A stretch of DNA of 64,000 bases from Salinimicrobium profundisediminis (GTDB lineage Bacteria > Bacteroidota > Bacteroidia > Flavobacteriales > Flavobacteriaceae): assembly GCF_026241755.1 (NCBI RefSeq), contig NZ_JAPJDA010000019.1:28415-92414 (forward strand), in the 5' to 3' direction. Positions within the stretch are counted from its first letter, which is position 1. Every line of letters starts with the position of its first letter. Made by a program: the position numbers and the translations under genes. The notes below the pieces were generated by a model that worked only from the letters and a program-made list of their open reading frames with translations, made no database searches and was not told where the DNA came from. This document shows, piece by piece, positions 25,316-36,315 of the stretch.

Positions 25316-26746
25316 TTAATCCTGATCCCAGAAAATTCTAGTTTGTTGCTCGTCTCCACCTATAGCACTAGAAGCGGCTTCCCAGTTTGCACTGTTTAAA
25401 GTAGCTTCGCTTACAGGATAAGTGAATCTTAATGGTACCGGAAGACCAGACTGTGCTGCATTAGGTAATTCAGGTACATCTAATTTTCTCCAGGTAGACC
25501 AGGCTTCAAAACCGCGGTTGTATAAAGCGATCCATTTTTGAACACCAATTTTTTCTATCCAGTTTGCCTGGCTGTAGGCAACTGCTGGTTGTGCAATGTA
25601 GGCATCGGCTTCAGCTTCAGTTCCATCCCAATAAAGAATAGATGAAGTAATGGCTTCGTTATAATGAGTTTCTGCATCTTCGCTAATATAACTTCTGGCG
25701 GCAGCTTCCGCGATTAGAAATTCGACTTCAGTATAATCTAAAAGTACACCTTCTAAAGTCGGGTCTTCAAAACGCTCGCTATAAATTGTGCTGTTACTTT
25801 GAGTGTTTCCGTTGGCACCGTAAGTTCCCCCATCATAAACACCTTCTCCAAGATTTTGAGCAAAATAATCATCTCTTCTTGGGTCATCAAGTGCGTTCAT
25901 TTTATCAACTATTGTGTTAGCTGCAACGAAATCGGCACGACCAGATTGTACAAGGTCTTCCCAAATAGGGTTGGTGTTTGGAGCTGATGCTTCATAATCC
26001 ATTGACGCATTGTCTGCATGAGACTCAAATACTCCTGCCTGAATGGCTTCTGTTGCCATCTTAGCAGCTTTGGTATCATCTACATTAGCGTATCTTAAAG
26101 CTAGACGTAGTTTCAAAGAGTTAGCAAATTTTGCCCATTGGCCGGCATCCCCATTATAAAGGTAATCGGCCTGACCAAATCCACCGGCTCCATCAGTAAG
26201 CTGGGTAATAGCAGCATCTAATCGAGTTACGATATCTGCATAAATTGCAGCGTCATCATCATAAACAGGAGTACTGTTTTCAAGATCCAGAGCTTCTGTG
26301 TAAGGAATATCACCAAAAGTGTCTACCAGAACATGCCATGTGAAGACCTGTAGTACTTCAATCATAGCCAATTGGTTTTGAATTTGGGCTTCAGACAGAG
26401 AAGAGTCTGGATTTTCATTTATAATCATGGCTGCTTCATCCAGATCTTTAAGAACATCTCGATAAAGAATTATCCATTGGGCACCATTTATATCTCTTTC
26501 CACGAGATTATAGTTCGCTTCATCGGTATATGTGGTTTCAGTCCAATATTGGGCCACAAGTTTAAAAATTCCCCTGTTAACATTTGTGCTGACCATTTGG
26601 TCAATCAAATTTTTGGTAGCATTAGAGAACAATACATCGGCCGGTACTTCTGTAGGGGCTTTTGTATCGACATTCACTTCTGATAAGTCATCAGAACATG
26701 CTACAACCCCTGTAGCCAGTAATATGATTAAAAATAGTTTCTTCAT
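25316..26746 (-). CDS. SusD/RagB-family nutrient-binding outer-membrane lipoprotein
   Basis: A 476-residue lipoprotein with the signal LLATGVVAC and lipobox C17. Helical TPR-like organisation is visible from ATKNLIDQMVST onward. It carries family features such as YWTETTYTDEANYN near 67-80, LKLRLALRYANVD near 216, EFLIAEAAARSY near 340 and the C-terminal RFTYPVSEATLNSANW. This fits the SusD-like_2 group. SusD-type proteins cap a SusC transporter at the surface and bind glycans or peptides. No glycoside hydrolase or peptidase is adjacent, so the ligand cannot be predicted. It lies 10 bases downstream of the susC-like gene and is co-transcribed with it. Confidence 0.95.
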   Translation of the reverse strand: MKKLFLIILLATGVVACSDDLSEVNVDTKAPTEVPADVLFSNATKNLIDQMVSTNVNRGIFKLVAQYWTETTYTDEANYNLVERDINGAQWIILYRDVLKDLDEAAMIINENPDSSLSEAQIQNQLAMIEVLQVFTWHVLVDTFGDIPYTEALDLENSTPVYDDDAAIYADIVTRLDAAITQLTDGAGGFGQADYLYNGDAGQWAKFANSLKLRLALRYANVDDTKAAKMATEAIQAGVFESHADNASMDYEASAPNTNPIWEDLVQSGRADFVAANTIVDKMNALDDPRRDDYFAQNLGEGVYDGGTYGANGNTQSNSTIYSERFEDPTLEGVLLDYTEVEFLIAEAAARSYISEDAETHYNEAITSSILYWDGTEAEADAYIAQPAVAYSQANWIEKIGVQKWIALYNRGFEAWSTWRKLDVPELPNAAQSGLPVPLRFTYPVSEATLNSANWEAASSAIGGDEQQTRIFWDQD

Positions 26747-26756
26747 GATATTTTTT

Positions 26757-29700
26757 TTAGAATTGTAGTCTTACGTTAAAACCGTACTCTCTGGCAGTTG
26801 GAATTGCTCCAGACTGGTATCCCTGAATATTTCCAGAACTTAATCCTGCTTCAGGATCTGAGTAAGGAATGTTTTTGTCAATGATCCACAAGTTTCTTCC
26901 TACTGCAGACAGGGTTACGTCTGTCATAGAGATTTTTTCAGCGATAGAGTTTGGTAAAGAATAAGATAAAGTAGCTTCTCTTAATTTAACATAACTTGCG
27001 TCATAAACATGATAAGCATTAGGTGCATAACCATAACCTATAGCATTGGCGTAGTTACTCATAGAGGTTCTGGTTGTATTCGGAGTTCCATCAGGATTAA
27101 CTCCTTCCAATAAGATACCTCCGCCTTCTGATACAGGATCTCTCTTTGGATTGCCTAATTCATTAAGTCCTGCAGTGTTTACAGGTACACCTGTAGCATA
27201 ACCGTACCATGTGTCAAGAGAGAACACACTTCCACCTTCCTGGATATCGATTAGGAAGCTGAAGGCAATATCTTTATATGAGAAAGTATTGCTTATCCCC
27301 GCTTTCCAGTCTGGGTTAATATCCCCAAGTGGCTGTGGAGTTCCATCTACAACAAAACGACCGTTGTTTGGATTAATAACAGGACCACTTCCATCTTCTA
27401 AATAAGTGTAGTTAGTTCCCCAAATTGTACCGTAAGGTTTTCCTACTGTAGCGTTAATAGAAACTCCTCCCTGGAGTGATGCCAGCTCGAGGTTTTGGTT
27501 ACCTCCGTACAAGGATAGCACTTCACTTTCGTTAGTAAACCAGTTACCATTAATTCTCCATTCAAAATCGTCGGTTCTAATTGGGCTTACGTGTAAGCTG
27601 GCTTCAAAACCTTTGTTTTCAATTTCTCCGGCATTTACCCATCTCGAAGTATAACCTGTTGCACCTGTAATAGTAACAGGCATTAGTTGATCCTGAGAAT
27701 TTGACTGGTAAGCAGCCACATCAAAACCTACACGTCTATTAAAGAACTCCATTTCTAAACCAACTTCCCAACTTGTAGTGGTTTCGTTTTTAAGATCTGG
27801 GTTATTAGCAGTGCTACTTACTGAATAAAGCGGAGTCCTGAAGTTTGTAGGGTTGTCATAAACATTCTGAACTGATAATGGTGGTGCATAGTTACCTACC
27901 TCAGCGTAGTTGGCACGAAGTTTACCAAATGATAACCAGTCGTTGTTAAGGAATTCTGAAAATACAACACTTGTAGAAACAGACGGATAGAAGTAAGAGT
28001 TGTTTTCTTCTGGTAGTGAGGAAGATTCGTCAACCCTTGCAGTTGCATCAAGGAAAAGTAAGTTTCTATAACCAAATGATGCGCTGGCGAAATAACCGTT
28101 AGTATGTAGTTCTTCAAAGCTTTCTGTTGGTGGCTCTAAAAGGTTCTGTGAATTTGATAAAGCGAAAAGACCAGGAATTACCAAACCACCGGTAGTGCTG
28201 GCTCTCATTTGACGGAATGTCTGTCTTCTAGCCGTGGCACCTAATAGACCTGAAAGGTTAAGGTCTTCAGAAAGATCATAATCAAAGTTTAAAAGTAAAT
28301 CGTAGTTGAGCTCGGTATAGCTGGCATCATATCTACGGTAGTGTGAAACTCCGTTACTTCCAACGTTTCTCCTCTCTTCTCTTAAGTCATTATAAGTATC
28401 CATAGACACCCGTCCTGTAGCAGTAAACCAGTCAGTAAATTCGTAGTTTAGGTTGAAATTTCCATACACCCTATCTCTAACATCTGTTTGATAATTCTCA
28501 TAAAGCTGCCAGTATGGGTTATCAGTATAGATAGGACTAAAGTTGCCACCTTCTGCATTTGCATAATTCCAGGTGATGTTTCTTCCGGTAGAGAAATAAG
28601 CATCTTTTTGAGCTTCAAAATCTACGTTTGCCTGGTTCCACTGGCGCATAGACTGGAAAATGTTTGTTCCACTATAACCTGTTCCGTAACGTCCTTTACC
28701 ATCAGTGTTGGTATAAGTTGCAGTTACTCCTGCAGTAAGTTTTTCGGTGAAATCGTGAGTAGCTTTTACATCTACTGTGTTTCTCTTAATGTTACTGTTT
28801 GGAAGAATACCTTCCTGGTCATAAAGGGTATAACCCAATCTATAAGTACTTCGGTCTGTTCCTCCATCAAGAGAGATGCTGTGGTTGTATGAAACCCCTG
28901 TTCTAAAGATAGATTCGGGTCCATTTTCAGCGGCTGTCCATGGGGTAGCCTGTAGATAGTTTGGAGATTCAGGATAAAATGCATCCCATTGGAAAACCAT
29001 CAGGCTGGGGTCAAATCTTCCACCAAAAGAAGCATCTTCTGTAAATGGAACTACCAAATCGTCTGTTCCGTCACCATCAACATCCCATTCGTTAAAGTAA
29101 GCATCCTCGTTTGGGCCATAAAAAGCTCCGTATCCGGCACCATACTCTTTCTGATATTCAACAAAAGTATCATCATCCATTTCAGAAAAAGTTACTCCAC
29201 TGGAAATGGTAACTCCAATATCATCGTTCTTTTGTCCTGATTTTGTAGTTATAATGATTACCCCATTCGCGGCACGAGACCCATATAGTGCAGATGCTGC
29301 AGCCCCTTTAAGAACGTTTACAGACGCAACGTCATCTGGATTGATATCCATGGCTGCGTTACCGTAATCGTACCCGCCTCCACCTCGCTGTTGAGTAGAG
29401 GTGTTAGTGTTTTCATTGCTAATTGGCACTCCGTCTACTACGAATAAAGGCTGGTTGTTTCCAGTCAATGAAGTATAACCACGGATGATCACGTTTGAAG
29501 AACCACCAAGAGTACTACTCTTTTTGATATCCAAACCTGATACTTTACCAGATAAGGAGTTAATGAAGTTACCTTCTTTTGCCGTGTTTACTTCGGCTCC
29601 GCTAACTTCTTCGGTAGCATAACCTAAAGATCTTTTTTCACGCGAAATCCCGAGAGCGGTTACTACAACTTCTTCAAGTTGAGCGGCATCTGGTTTTAAG

Positions 29701-29984
29701 ATCACATCAATTGTGTCTACGTTCGTAACAGGATATTCTGCGGTTTGCATTCCCAGATAGGAAAATACCAGTACTTCGCCCTGACTTACTTCGAGGGAGT
29801 AATTCCCGTCAAAATCTGTCTGTACTCCCTTGGTAGTACCTTTAACAAGTACGTTCACCCCCGGGAGAGGCATCCCATTAGCATCAGTCACAGTACCCGA
29901 TACTGTGAGGTCTTGTTGTGCAAAGGTAACTTGCACAACTAACGCCAATAATAGCGTTAGCATTCCACTTAATTTTGTTTTCAT
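26757..29984 (-). CDS. SusC/RagA-family TonB-linked outer-membrane protein
   Basis: A 1075-residue receptor. A signal peptide of about 22 residues ends at TFAQQ. Residues 25-110 are a carboxypeptidase-regulatory-like domain (VSGTVTDANGMPLPGVNVLVKG). The SusC/RagA signature, ALGISREKRSLGYATEEV, follows near 110. The plug runs from about 115 to 250 with NQPLFVVDGVPISNEN and ASALYGSRAANGVIIITTK. A long barrel ends in REYGFNVRLQF with a terminal aromatic. SusC proteins import oligosaccharides or oligopeptides with TonB energy through the SusD cap. Its own promoter lies just upstream with an inverted repeat over the -33 region. Confidence 0.96.
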   Translation of the reverse strand: MKTKLSGMLTLLLALVVQVTFAQQDLTVSGTVTDANGMPLPGVNVLVKGTTKGVQTDFDGNYSLEVSQGEVLVFSYLGMQTAEYPVTNVDTIDVILKPDAAQLEEVVVTALGISREKRSLGYATEEVSGAEVNTAKEGNFINSLSGKVSGLDIKKSSTLGGSSNVIIRGYTSLTGNNQPLFVVDGVPISNENTNTSTQQRGGGGYDYGNAAMDINPDDVASVNVLKGAAASALYGSRAANGVIIITTKSGQKNDDIGVTISSGVTFSEMDDDTFVEYQKEYGAGYGAFYGPNEDAYFNEWDVDGDGTDDLVVPFTEDASFGGRFDPSLMVFQWDAFYPESPNYLQATPWTAAENGPESIFRTGVSYNHSISLDGGTDRSTYRLGYTLYDQEGILPNSNIKRNTVDVKATHDFTEKLTAGVTATYTNTDGKGRYGTGYSGTNIFQSMRQWNQANVDFEAQKDAYFSTGRNITWNYANAEGGNFSPIYTDNPYWQLYENYQTDVRDRVYGNFNLNYEFTDWFTATGRVSMDTYNDLREERRNVGSNGVSHYRRYDASYTELNYDLLLNFDYDLSEDLNLSGLLGATARRQTFRQMRASTTGGLVIPGLFALSNSQNLLEPPTESFEELHTNGYFASASFGYRNLLFLDATARVDESSSLPEENNSYFYPSVSTSVVFSEFLNNDWLSFGKLRANYAEVGNYAPPLSVQNVYDNPTNFRTPLYSVSSTANNPDLKNETTTSWEVGLEMEFFNRRVGFDVAAYQSNSQDQLMPVTITGATGYTSRWVNAGEIENKGFEASLHVSPIRTDDFEWRINGNWFTNESEVLSLYGGNQNLELASLQGGVSINATVGKPYGTIWGTNYTYLEDGSGPVINPNNGRFVVDGTPQPLGDINPDWKAGISNTFSYKDIAFSFLIDIQEGGSVFSLDTWYGYATGVPVNTAGLNELGNPKRDPVSEGGGILLEGVNPDGTPNTTRTSMSNYANAIGYGYAPNAYHVYDASYVKLREATLSYSLPNSIAEKISMTDVTLSAVGRNLWIIDKNIPYSDPEAGLSSGNIQGYQSGAIPTAREYGFNVRLQF

Positions 29985-30013
29985 TTTAATGATTTGTTTG
30001 AATTAGCCAGTGC

Positions 30014-30044
30014 CAAATTTGAAGATAAATTGTCATCCTGACAA
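30014..30044 (-). promoter_or_regulatory. Candidate susC promoter with an inverted repeat
   Basis: On the minus strand TTG (30044-30042), a 20-base spacer and CAAATTTG (30021-30014) resemble TTG-N17-23-TAnnTTTG with one mismatch. The -33 region is part of TTGTCAtccTGACAA at 30030-30044, an inverted repeat with 6-bp arms that could be an operator or small hairpin. Confidence 0.45.
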
Positions 30045-30362
30045 CTTTTTCTCTTTAAAAGTTTAGTTTAATCTTAAAAATGACTCAATATTTAAGCTTT
30101 CATTAACGTTTTCAAGCTCTTTTGTGCATTTAATGTAGTGGCTTCATTCTCAGAGAGGAACATGCTGTGTTTTTAAGTGTGATCAATATCATTTGTGGGG
30201 TTAAATAAATTTGGTAAAAAAATTTTTTATACCGGAGAAAAATCCAAAATGAAAATTTTTTTTAATAAAAAGCTGAAAGTGTTCTCAGGGTGTCAAAAAT
30301 GGTAAAAAACAAGGGTGGTTTTTTCTTTTTGATAATGCCTCTGAAAATTAATTGCTTAAGAT

Positions 30363-30392
30363 TTGAATTATTGGGTTTTATTTCTACCTTTG
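30363..30392 (+). promoter_or_regulatory. Promoter of the rpsL-rpsG-fusA-rpsJ transcript
   Basis: TTG at 30363-30365, a 19-base spacer and TACCTTTG at 30385-30392 match the Bacteroidetes housekeeping promoter exactly. It leaves a leader of about 48 bases before the rpsL ATG. Confidence 0.75.
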
Positions 30393-30447
30393 CAGACCTT
30401 TTTAGAAAAGGGTTTATATCAAATAAATAATTAGTGTAAAAGAAATT

Positions 30448-30822
30448 ATGCCAACAATTTCACAATTAGTACGAAAAGGAAGAGCCACAATTACCAAGAA
30501 GAGTAAATCGGCTGCTTTGGACTCGTGCCCTCAAAGACGGGGAGTATGTACTCGTGTTTACACCACTACACCTAAAAAACCAAACTCTGCAATGCGTAAA
30601 GTAGCAAGGGTTAGGTTGACTAATGGTAAAGAGGTGAACGCTTACATCCCTGGTGAAGGTCACAACCTCCAGGAGCACTCGATAGTATTGGTTAGAGGCG
30701 GAAGAGTTAAAGATTTGCCTGGAGTTAGGTATCATATTGTGCGTGGTGCTCTGGATACTGCCGGTGTTGCAGGAAGAACCCAGAGGCGTTCAAAGTATGG
30801 TGCTAAAAAGCCTAAGAAATAA
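30448..30822 (+). CDS. rpsL: 30S ribosomal protein S12 (uS12)
   Basis: A 124-residue decoding-site protein. The hallmark loops [11 protein letters not shown] and [17 protein letters not shown] are intact, with the lysines that confer streptomycin sensitivity when unmutated and the aspartate that is methylthiolated in many bacteria. The N-terminus [12 protein letters not shown] is the canonical start. First gene of the str-type operon, with an upstream exact promoter match and 45 bases to rpsG. Confidence 0.99.
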   Translation: MPTISQLVRKGRATITKKSKSAALDSCPQRRGVCTRVYTTTPKKPNSAMRKVARVRLTNGKEVNAYIPGEGHNLQEHSIVLVRGGRVKDLPGVRYHIVRGALDTAGVAGRTQRRSKYGAKKPKK

Positions 30823-30867
30823 TTTTATTTCCAGGGCAAGTAACAATTAACTTATTACAAAGAAGAA

Positions 30868-31344
30868 ATGAGAAAAAGACAGGCGAAAAAAAGGCCACTT
30901 TTACCAGATCCAAAGTTTAATGATCAGTTAGTAACGCGTTTTGTTAACATGATGATGTGGGATGGTAAAAAATCTGTTGCCTTTAAAGTTTTCTATGATG
31001 CTATTGCTATCGTAGAAGAGAAAAAACAGGATGAAGAAAAAACTGCACTTGAGCTATGGAAAGATGCTCTTTCTAATGTTATGCCTCACGTTGAAGTGCG
31101 TAGCCGTAGAGTAGGTGGTGCTACTTTTCAAATTCCAATGCAAATTAGACCAGATCGTAAGGTTTCAACTGCTATGAAGTGGTTGATCTCTTATTCGAGG
31201 AAGCGTAACGAGAAATCTATGGCCCAAAGACTTGCGTCTGAGATTCTTGCTGCAGCTAAAGAAGAAGGTGCGGCTGTTAAGAAAAGAGTGGATACTCACA
31301 AGATGGCTGAAGCTAACAAAGCATTCTCTCACTTTAGATTCTAA
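30868..31344 (+). CDS. rpsG: 30S ribosomal protein S7 (uS7)
   Basis: A 158-residue head-assembly protein that binds the 3' major domain of 16S rRNA. The start [17 protein letters not shown] and the conserved [11 protein letters not shown] and NKAFSHFRF stretches identify it. In many bacteria S7 also represses the str operon; no such leader site was identified here. It is followed after 3 bases by fusA. Confidence 0.99.
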   Translation: MRKRQAKKRPLLPDPKFNDQLVTRFVNMMMWDGKKSVAFKVFYDAIAIVEEKKQDEEKTALELWKDALSNVMPHVEVRSRRVGGATFQIPMQIRPDRKVSTAMKWLISYSRKRNEKSMAQRLASEILAAAKEEGAAVKKRVDTHKMAEANKAFSHFRF

Positions 31345-31347
31345 AAA

Positions 31348-33459
31348 ATGGCACAAAGAGATTTAAAATTTACAAGAAATATTGGTATTGCTGCGCACAT
31401 TGATGCTGGTAAGACCACAACTACAGAGCGTATACTTTTCTACACCGGAATAAGTCATAAGATTGGTGAGGTGCACGATGGTGCGGCTACTATGGACTGG
31501 ATGGAGCAGGAGCAGGAGCGTGGTATTACTATTACTTCTGCGGCTACGCATTGTAAGTGGATGTACCGCGACCAGGAATACACTGTTAATATTATTGATA
31601 CTCCGGGACACGTTGACTTTACCGTAGAGGTAGAGCGTTCACTTCGTGTTCTTGATGGTATGGTTGCTCTTTTCAGTGCGGTTGATGGTGTTGAGCCTCA
31701 ATCTGAAACTGTATGGAGGCAAGCCGATAAATACCGTGTACCAAGACTTGGTTTTGTGAATAAGATGGACCGTCAGGGTGCAGACTTTTTCAATGTATGT
31801 AATCAGGTTAGAGAGATGCTAGGTGGAAACCCGGTGCCTCTTCAAGTGCCAATTGGTGATGAGGTAGACTTTAAAGGAGTCGTTGACCTTATTGCTAAAA
31901 AGGCTATCATCTGGAATGAAGAAGACTACGGAATGACTTATGAGACCATTGATATCCCTGCGGAATTAATGGATGATGTGAATAAGTATAGAGCTCAGCT
32001 TGTAGAGGCAGTTGCCGAGTATGATGAGGCTCTTATGGAGAAATTCTTCGAAGATGAAGATTCAATTACTGAAGATGAGATCATTGCTGCTCTAAGGGCT
32101 GCAACCATAGATATGTCTATCATCCCAATGATGTGTGGTTCTTCTTTTAAGAATAAAGGAGTCCAGGCTATGTTGGATGCGGTGATGCGTTACCTTCCGT
32201 CTCCAGTAGATGTGGAAGCTATTGTTGGGGTTAATCCTGATACAGAGAAAGAAGAGAGCCGTAAGCCTCATGTTGATTCTCCTTTTTCAGCTTTAGCTTT
32301 TAAAATTGCTACAGATCCCTTTGTTGGTCGTTTAGCTTTCTTTAGAGTTTATTCGGGAGCATTAGATGCTGGTTCATATGTTCAGAATAACCGTTCCGGA
32401 AAAAAAGAACGTATTTCACGTATCTATCAGATGCATGCTAATAAACAACAGCCAATTGACAGAATTGAAGCTGGTGATATTGGTGCGGCTGTTGGATTTA
32501 AAGATATTAAAACAGGAGATACTTTGACTGATGAGAAACACCCTATCGTGCTTGAATCAATGTCTTTCCCTGATCCTGTAATTGGTATTTCTGTTGAGCC
32601 TAAAACCAAGGCAGATGTTGATAAAATGGGTATGGCTTTGGCGAAATTAGCTGAAGAAGATCCAACTTTCCAGGTTAAGACTGATGAAGTTTCTGGGCAA
32701 ACCATTATTTCAGGAATGGGTGAGCTTCACCTTGAAATTCTTGTAGATCGTTTGAAAAGAGAATTTAAGGTTGAGGTAAATGAAGGTCAACCACGTGTTG
32801 AGTATAAAGAAACTGTTACTAAAGATGCAGATCATAGAGAAGTTTACAAAAAGCAATCTGGTGGTCGTGGTAAGTTTGGTGATATTGTATTCACATTAGG
32901 GCCTGCAGATGAAGACTTTAAAGGTCCTGGGCTTCAGTTTGTTGACGAGATCAAAGGTGGGCGTATTCCAAAAGAATTCATTCCATCAGTTGAAAAAGGA
33001 TTCAAGGAAGCTATGAAAACCGGGCCTATGGCAGGTTTCACAATGGATACTTTAAAAGTAGTTCTTAAGGATGGATCTTTCCACCCTGTAGATTCAGATC
33101 AGCTTTCTTTTGAATTGGCTGCAAAAATGGGATATAAGGTTGCTGCTAAAAAAGCAGGAGCTGTAATCCTTGAGCCAATCATGAAAGTTGAAGTGGTTAC
33201 CCCAGAAGAGAATATGGGTGATATAGTAGGGGATTTAAACAGACGTCGTGGACAGGTAAATAATATGTCTGACAGGTCTGGTGCAAAAGTTATTAAAGCT
33301 GAAGTGCCATTATCTGAAATGTTTGGATATGTTACTACCTTGCGTACCTTATCTTCAGGACGTGCAACTTCTACTATGGAATTTTCTCACTATGCCGAGA
33401 CTCCTTCTAATATTTCAGAATCGATCATGAAGGCAGAAAAGGGAACCGCTAACGATTAA
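31348..33459 (+). CDS. fusA: Elongation factor G
   Basis: A 703-residue translational GTPase that drives translocation of tRNA and mRNA. G-domain motifs are visible: [13 protein letters not shown] (P loop), [12 protein letters not shown] (switch I), DTPGHVDFT (G3), NKMDRQGAD (G4) and CGSSFKNKG (G5). Domains II to V follow, with [12 protein letters not shown] typical of domain IV. The length fits a single canonical EF-G. No tuf gene follows as in Proteobacteria; instead rpsJ starts 12 bases later, the arrangement known from Bacteroidetes. Confidence 0.99.
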   Translation: MAQRDLKFTRNIGIAAHIDAGKTTTTERILFYTGISHKIGEVHDGAATMDWMEQEQERGITITSAATHCKWMYRDQEYTVNIIDTPGHVDFTVEVERSLRVLDGMVALFSAVDGVEPQSETVWRQADKYRVPRLGFVNKMDRQGADFFNVCNQVREMLGGNPVPLQVPIGDEVDFKGVVDLIAKKAIIWNEEDYGMTYETIDIPAELMDDVNKYRAQLVEAVAEYDEALMEKFFEDEDSITEDEIIAALRAATIDMSIIPMMCGSSFKNKGVQAMLDAVMRYLPSPVDVEAIVGVNPDTEKEESRKPHVDSPFSALAFKIATDPFVGRLAFFRVYSGALDAGSYVQNNRSGKKERISRIYQMHANKQQPIDRIEAGDIGAAVGFKDIKTGDTLTDEKHPIVLESMSFPDPVIGISVEPKTKADVDKMGMALAKLAEEDPTFQVKTDEVSGQTIISGMGELHLEILVDRLKREFKVEVNEGQPRVEYKETVTKDADHREVYKKQSGGRGKFGDIVFTLGPADEDFKGPGLQFVDEIKGGRIPKEFIPSVEKGFKEAMKTGPMAGFTMDTLKVVLKDGSFHPVDSDQLSFELAAKMGYKVAAKKAGAVILEPIMKVEVVTPEENMGDIVGDLNRRRGQVNNMSDRSGAKVIKAEVPLSEMFGYVTTLRTLSSGRATSTMEFSHYAETPSNISESIMKAEKGTAND

Positions 33460-33471
33460 TTTATCAGGAAA

Positions 33472-33777
33472 ATGAGTCAAAAAATCAGAATAAAACTAAA
33501 ATCTTACGATCACAACCTGGTAGACAAATCTGCCGAGAAGATTGTAAAAACCGTAAAAAGTACGGGAGCTGTGGTAACTGGTCCTATTCCGTTGCCAACT
33601 CACAAGAAGATATTTACTGTATTGCGTTCTCCGCACGTTAACAAAAAGTCTAGAGAGCAGTTTCAGTTAAGCTCATATAAGAGGTTACTGGATATTTACA
33701 GTTCTTCTTCAAAAACGATCGATGCTCTTATGAAGCTTGAATTGCCAAGTGGAGTAGAGGTTGAGATTAAAGTGTGA
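33472..33777 (+). CDS. rpsJ: 30S ribosomal protein S10 (uS10)
   Basis: A 101-residue protein of the 30S head that also serves as NusE in antitermination. [21 protein letters not shown] and the central [28 protein letters not shown] loop are diagnostic. It is spaced 12 bases from fusA and so belongs to the str transcript. A 158-base gap with a palindrome and a terminator-like hairpin separates it from rplC, so the classical S10 operon appears to be split just after this gene. Confidence 0.99.
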   Translation: MSQKIRIKLKSYDHNLVDKSAEKIVKTVKSTGAVVTGPIPLPTHKKIFTVLRSPHVNKKSREQFQLSSYKRLLDIYSSSSKTIDALMKLELPSGVEVEIKV

Positions 33778-33783
33778 TCGTAG

Positions 33784-33805
33784 GAGACAAAGCATGCTTT
33801 GTCTC
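33784..33805. repeat. Perfect 22-bp palindrome between rpsJ and rplC
   Basis: GAGACAAAGCA is followed directly by its exact reverse complement. It begins 7 bases after the rpsJ stop codon and is flanked by GTAG on the left and GACA on the right, resembling the GTAGAGAC...GTCTCTAC palindromes scattered in many Bacteroidetes and cyanobacterial genomes. It can form an extended cruciform or mRNA hairpin. Confidence 0.8.
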
Positions 33806-33862
33806 GACAATTGTACGCAACATGTCCCGAGCTGTAAGCGAGGGAAAAACGGTGAAAAATAC

Positions 33863-33902
33863 ATTCAGGATTGGAAGTGTTTTTCAATCCTGAATATTTT
33901 TT
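33863..33902 (+). terminator. Terminator-like hairpin between rpsJ and rplC
   Basis: ATTCAGGATTG and CAATCCTGAAT form an 11-bp perfect stem with an 11-base loop, followed by ATTTTTT. This has the form of an intrinsic terminator or attenuator inside the ribosomal locus. Only 33 bases separate it from the rplC start. Confidence 0.7.
33871..33902 (+). promoter_or_regulatory. Candidate rplC promoter embedded in the hairpin
   Basis: TTG at 33871-33873, a 21-base spacer and TATTTTTT at 33895-33902 fit the Bacteroidetes promoter with one mismatch in the last base. The elements coincide with the loop-side stem end and the U tract of the hairpin at 33863-33902. A start near 33909 would leave a leader of about 27 AT-rich bases. 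Confidence 0.35.
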
Positions 33903-33935
33903 AAATAAATATAAATTAATAACTAATAATTAATT

Positions 33936-34547
33936 ATGTCTGGGTTAATAGGAAAAAAGATTGGCATGACCAGCATTTTTGACGAGAACGGGAAGAACAT
34001 TCCTTGTACCGTTATTGAAGCAGGACCATGCGTAATTACCCAAGTCAGAACCAAAGAGGTTGACGGGTATGAAGCTCTTCAACTTGGTTTCGATGACAAA
34101 AAGACTGCTAATAAAGCTGCCGAAGGGCACGCTAAAAAAGCCGGAGCCGCAGCAATGCGCAAAGTCGTTGAATTCAAGGGATTTGAAGGAGAGTATAAAC
34201 TAGGTGATGCAATCACTGTAGAGCATTTTGCTGAAGGCGAATTTGTAGACGTTTCCGGTGTTTCTAAAGGAAAAGGTTTTCAAGGTGTTGTTAAACGTCA
34301 CGGTTTTGGTGGGGTTGGACAGGCTACTCATGGTCAGCACAACAGATTAAGAGCTCCTGGTTCTATTGGTGCTGCTTCTTATCCTGCGAGAGTTTTCAAA
34401 GGTATGAGAATGGCCGGAAGAATGGGTGGCGAAAAAGTAAAAGTAGAAAACCTGAGAGTTCTAAAAGTAATAGCCGATAAGAACCTACTTGTAGTAAGTG
34501 GAGCTATACCGGGACATAAGAACTCTTACGTAATCATTCAGAAGTAA
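33936..34547 (+). CDS. rplC: 50S ribosomal protein L3 (uL3)
   Basis: A 203-residue protein near the peptidyl-transferase centre that nucleates early 50S assembly. [20 protein letters not shown] at the start and the [20 protein letters not shown] loop are diagnostic. First gene of the S10-type cluster here. Its stop shares a base with the ATG of rplD, giving translational coupling. Confidence 0.99.
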   Translation: MSGLIGKKIGMTSIFDENGKNIPCTVIEAGPCVITQVRTKEVDGYEALQLGFDDKKTANKAAEGHAKKAGAAAMRKVVEFKGFEGEYKLGDAITVEHFAEGEFVDVSGVSKGKGFQGVVKRHGFGGVGQATHGQHNRLRAPGSIGAASYPARVFKGMRMAGRMGGEKVKVENLRVLKVIADKNLLVVSGAIPGHKNSYVIIQK

Positions 34548-35176
34548 TGGAAGTAGCAGTTTTAGATATAAAAGGAAAAGAAACAGGAAGAAAGGCAAAC
34601 CTTTCTGATGCTGTTTTTGCAGTAGAGCCTAACAACCATGCTGTTTATCTTGATGTGAAGCAGTATCTGGCCAATCAACGCCAGGGAACTCACAAAGCTA
34701 AGGAACGTGCAGAGATTGCTGGTTCTACGCGTAAGATTAAGAAACAAAAAGGAACAGGTACTGCCCGTGCGGGAAGTATCAAGTCTCCTATTTTTAAAGG
34801 TGGAGGTAGAGTTTTTGGTCCAAGACCAAGAAGTTATTCATTTAAGTTGAATAAAACCCTAAAAAGACTGGCTAGAAAATCTGCCCTGTCTATGAAGGCA
34901 AATGATAACTCCATTATGGTAGTTGAAGATTTTTCATTTGATACTCCAAAAACTAAAAACTTCATCGATGTGTTGAAGGCTTTAGGACTGGAAGGTAAAA
35001 AATCTTTGATAGTGTTGGGTGACTCGAATAAAAACGTATATTTGTCGTCACGCAATTTAAAGACCTCTGAGGTTGTAAGTTCTTCAGAATTAAGTACTTA
35101 CAAAATTTTAAACGCTAACAACTTAGTGTTTTTAGAGGGGTCTCTAGAAGGAATTGAGTCGAATCTAAGTAAATAA
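34547..35176 (+). CDS. rplD: 50S ribosomal protein L4 (uL4)
   Basis: A 209-residue protein lining the exit tunnel. The extended loop with [32 protein letters not shown] corresponds to the tunnel-constriction arm, and [18 protein letters not shown] is conserved. In gamma-proteobacteria L4 represses the S10 operon; no equivalent leader is evident. It starts inside the stop codon of rplC. Confidence 0.98.
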   Translation: MEVAVLDIKGKETGRKANLSDAVFAVEPNNHAVYLDVKQYLANQRQGTHKAKERAEIAGSTRKIKKQKGTGTARAGSIKSPIFKGGGRVFGPRPRSYSFKLNKTLKRLARKSALSMKANDNSIMVVEDFSFDTPKTKNFIDVLKALGLEGKKSLIVLGDSNKNVYLSSRNLKTSEVVSSSELSTYKILNANNLVFLEGSLEGIESNLSK

Positions 35177-35181
35177 GCATT

Positions 35182-35472
35182 ATGAGTATCTTAATAAAAC
35201 CTATTATTACAGAGAAGGCTACAGCAGATAGCGAGCTTAACAATAAGTACGCTTTTGTAGTTGATAATAAGGCGAATAAGATTGAAATTAAAGACGCAGT
35301 TGAGTCTGCTTATGGTGTTTCAGTTACTAAAGTTCGTACAATTAACGTCCGCCCAGACAGAAAAACCCGTTATACAAAAACGGGTGTTGTTACTGGTAAA
35401 ACCAGTGCTTATAAAAAAGCACTAGTACAGGTGGCGGAAGGTGAAACTATTGATTTATATAGTAATCTTTAA
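35182..35472 (+). CDS. rplW: 50S ribosomal protein L23 (uL23)
   Basis: A 96-residue protein at the tunnel exit, the docking site for trigger factor and SRP. LIKPIITEKATADSE, the FVVDNKANKIEIKDAVESAYGVSV core and VRPDRKTRYTKTGVVTGKTSAYKKALV identify it. It lies 5 bases after rplD in the operon. Confidence 0.98.
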   Translation: MSILIKPIITEKATADSELNNKYAFVVDNKANKIEIKDAVESAYGVSVTKVRTINVRPDRKTRYTKTGVVTGKTSAYKKALVQVAEGETIDLYSNL

Positions 35473-35481
35473 GATTAAAGA

Positions 35482-36309
<828 letters not shown>

Positions 36310-36315
36310 TAAGAT

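Larger units (their letters stand above)
29985..30447. other. Divergent intergenic region between susC and rpsL
   Basis: A 463-bp gap. It holds a candidate susC promoter (30014-30044), the rpsL promoter (30363-30392) and a small hairpin CCTTTT/AAAAGG at 30397-30411 at the start of the rpsL leader. The middle, about 30060-30350, is AT-rich with several homopolymer runs; I see no gene or strong secondary structure there. Confidence 0.6.
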
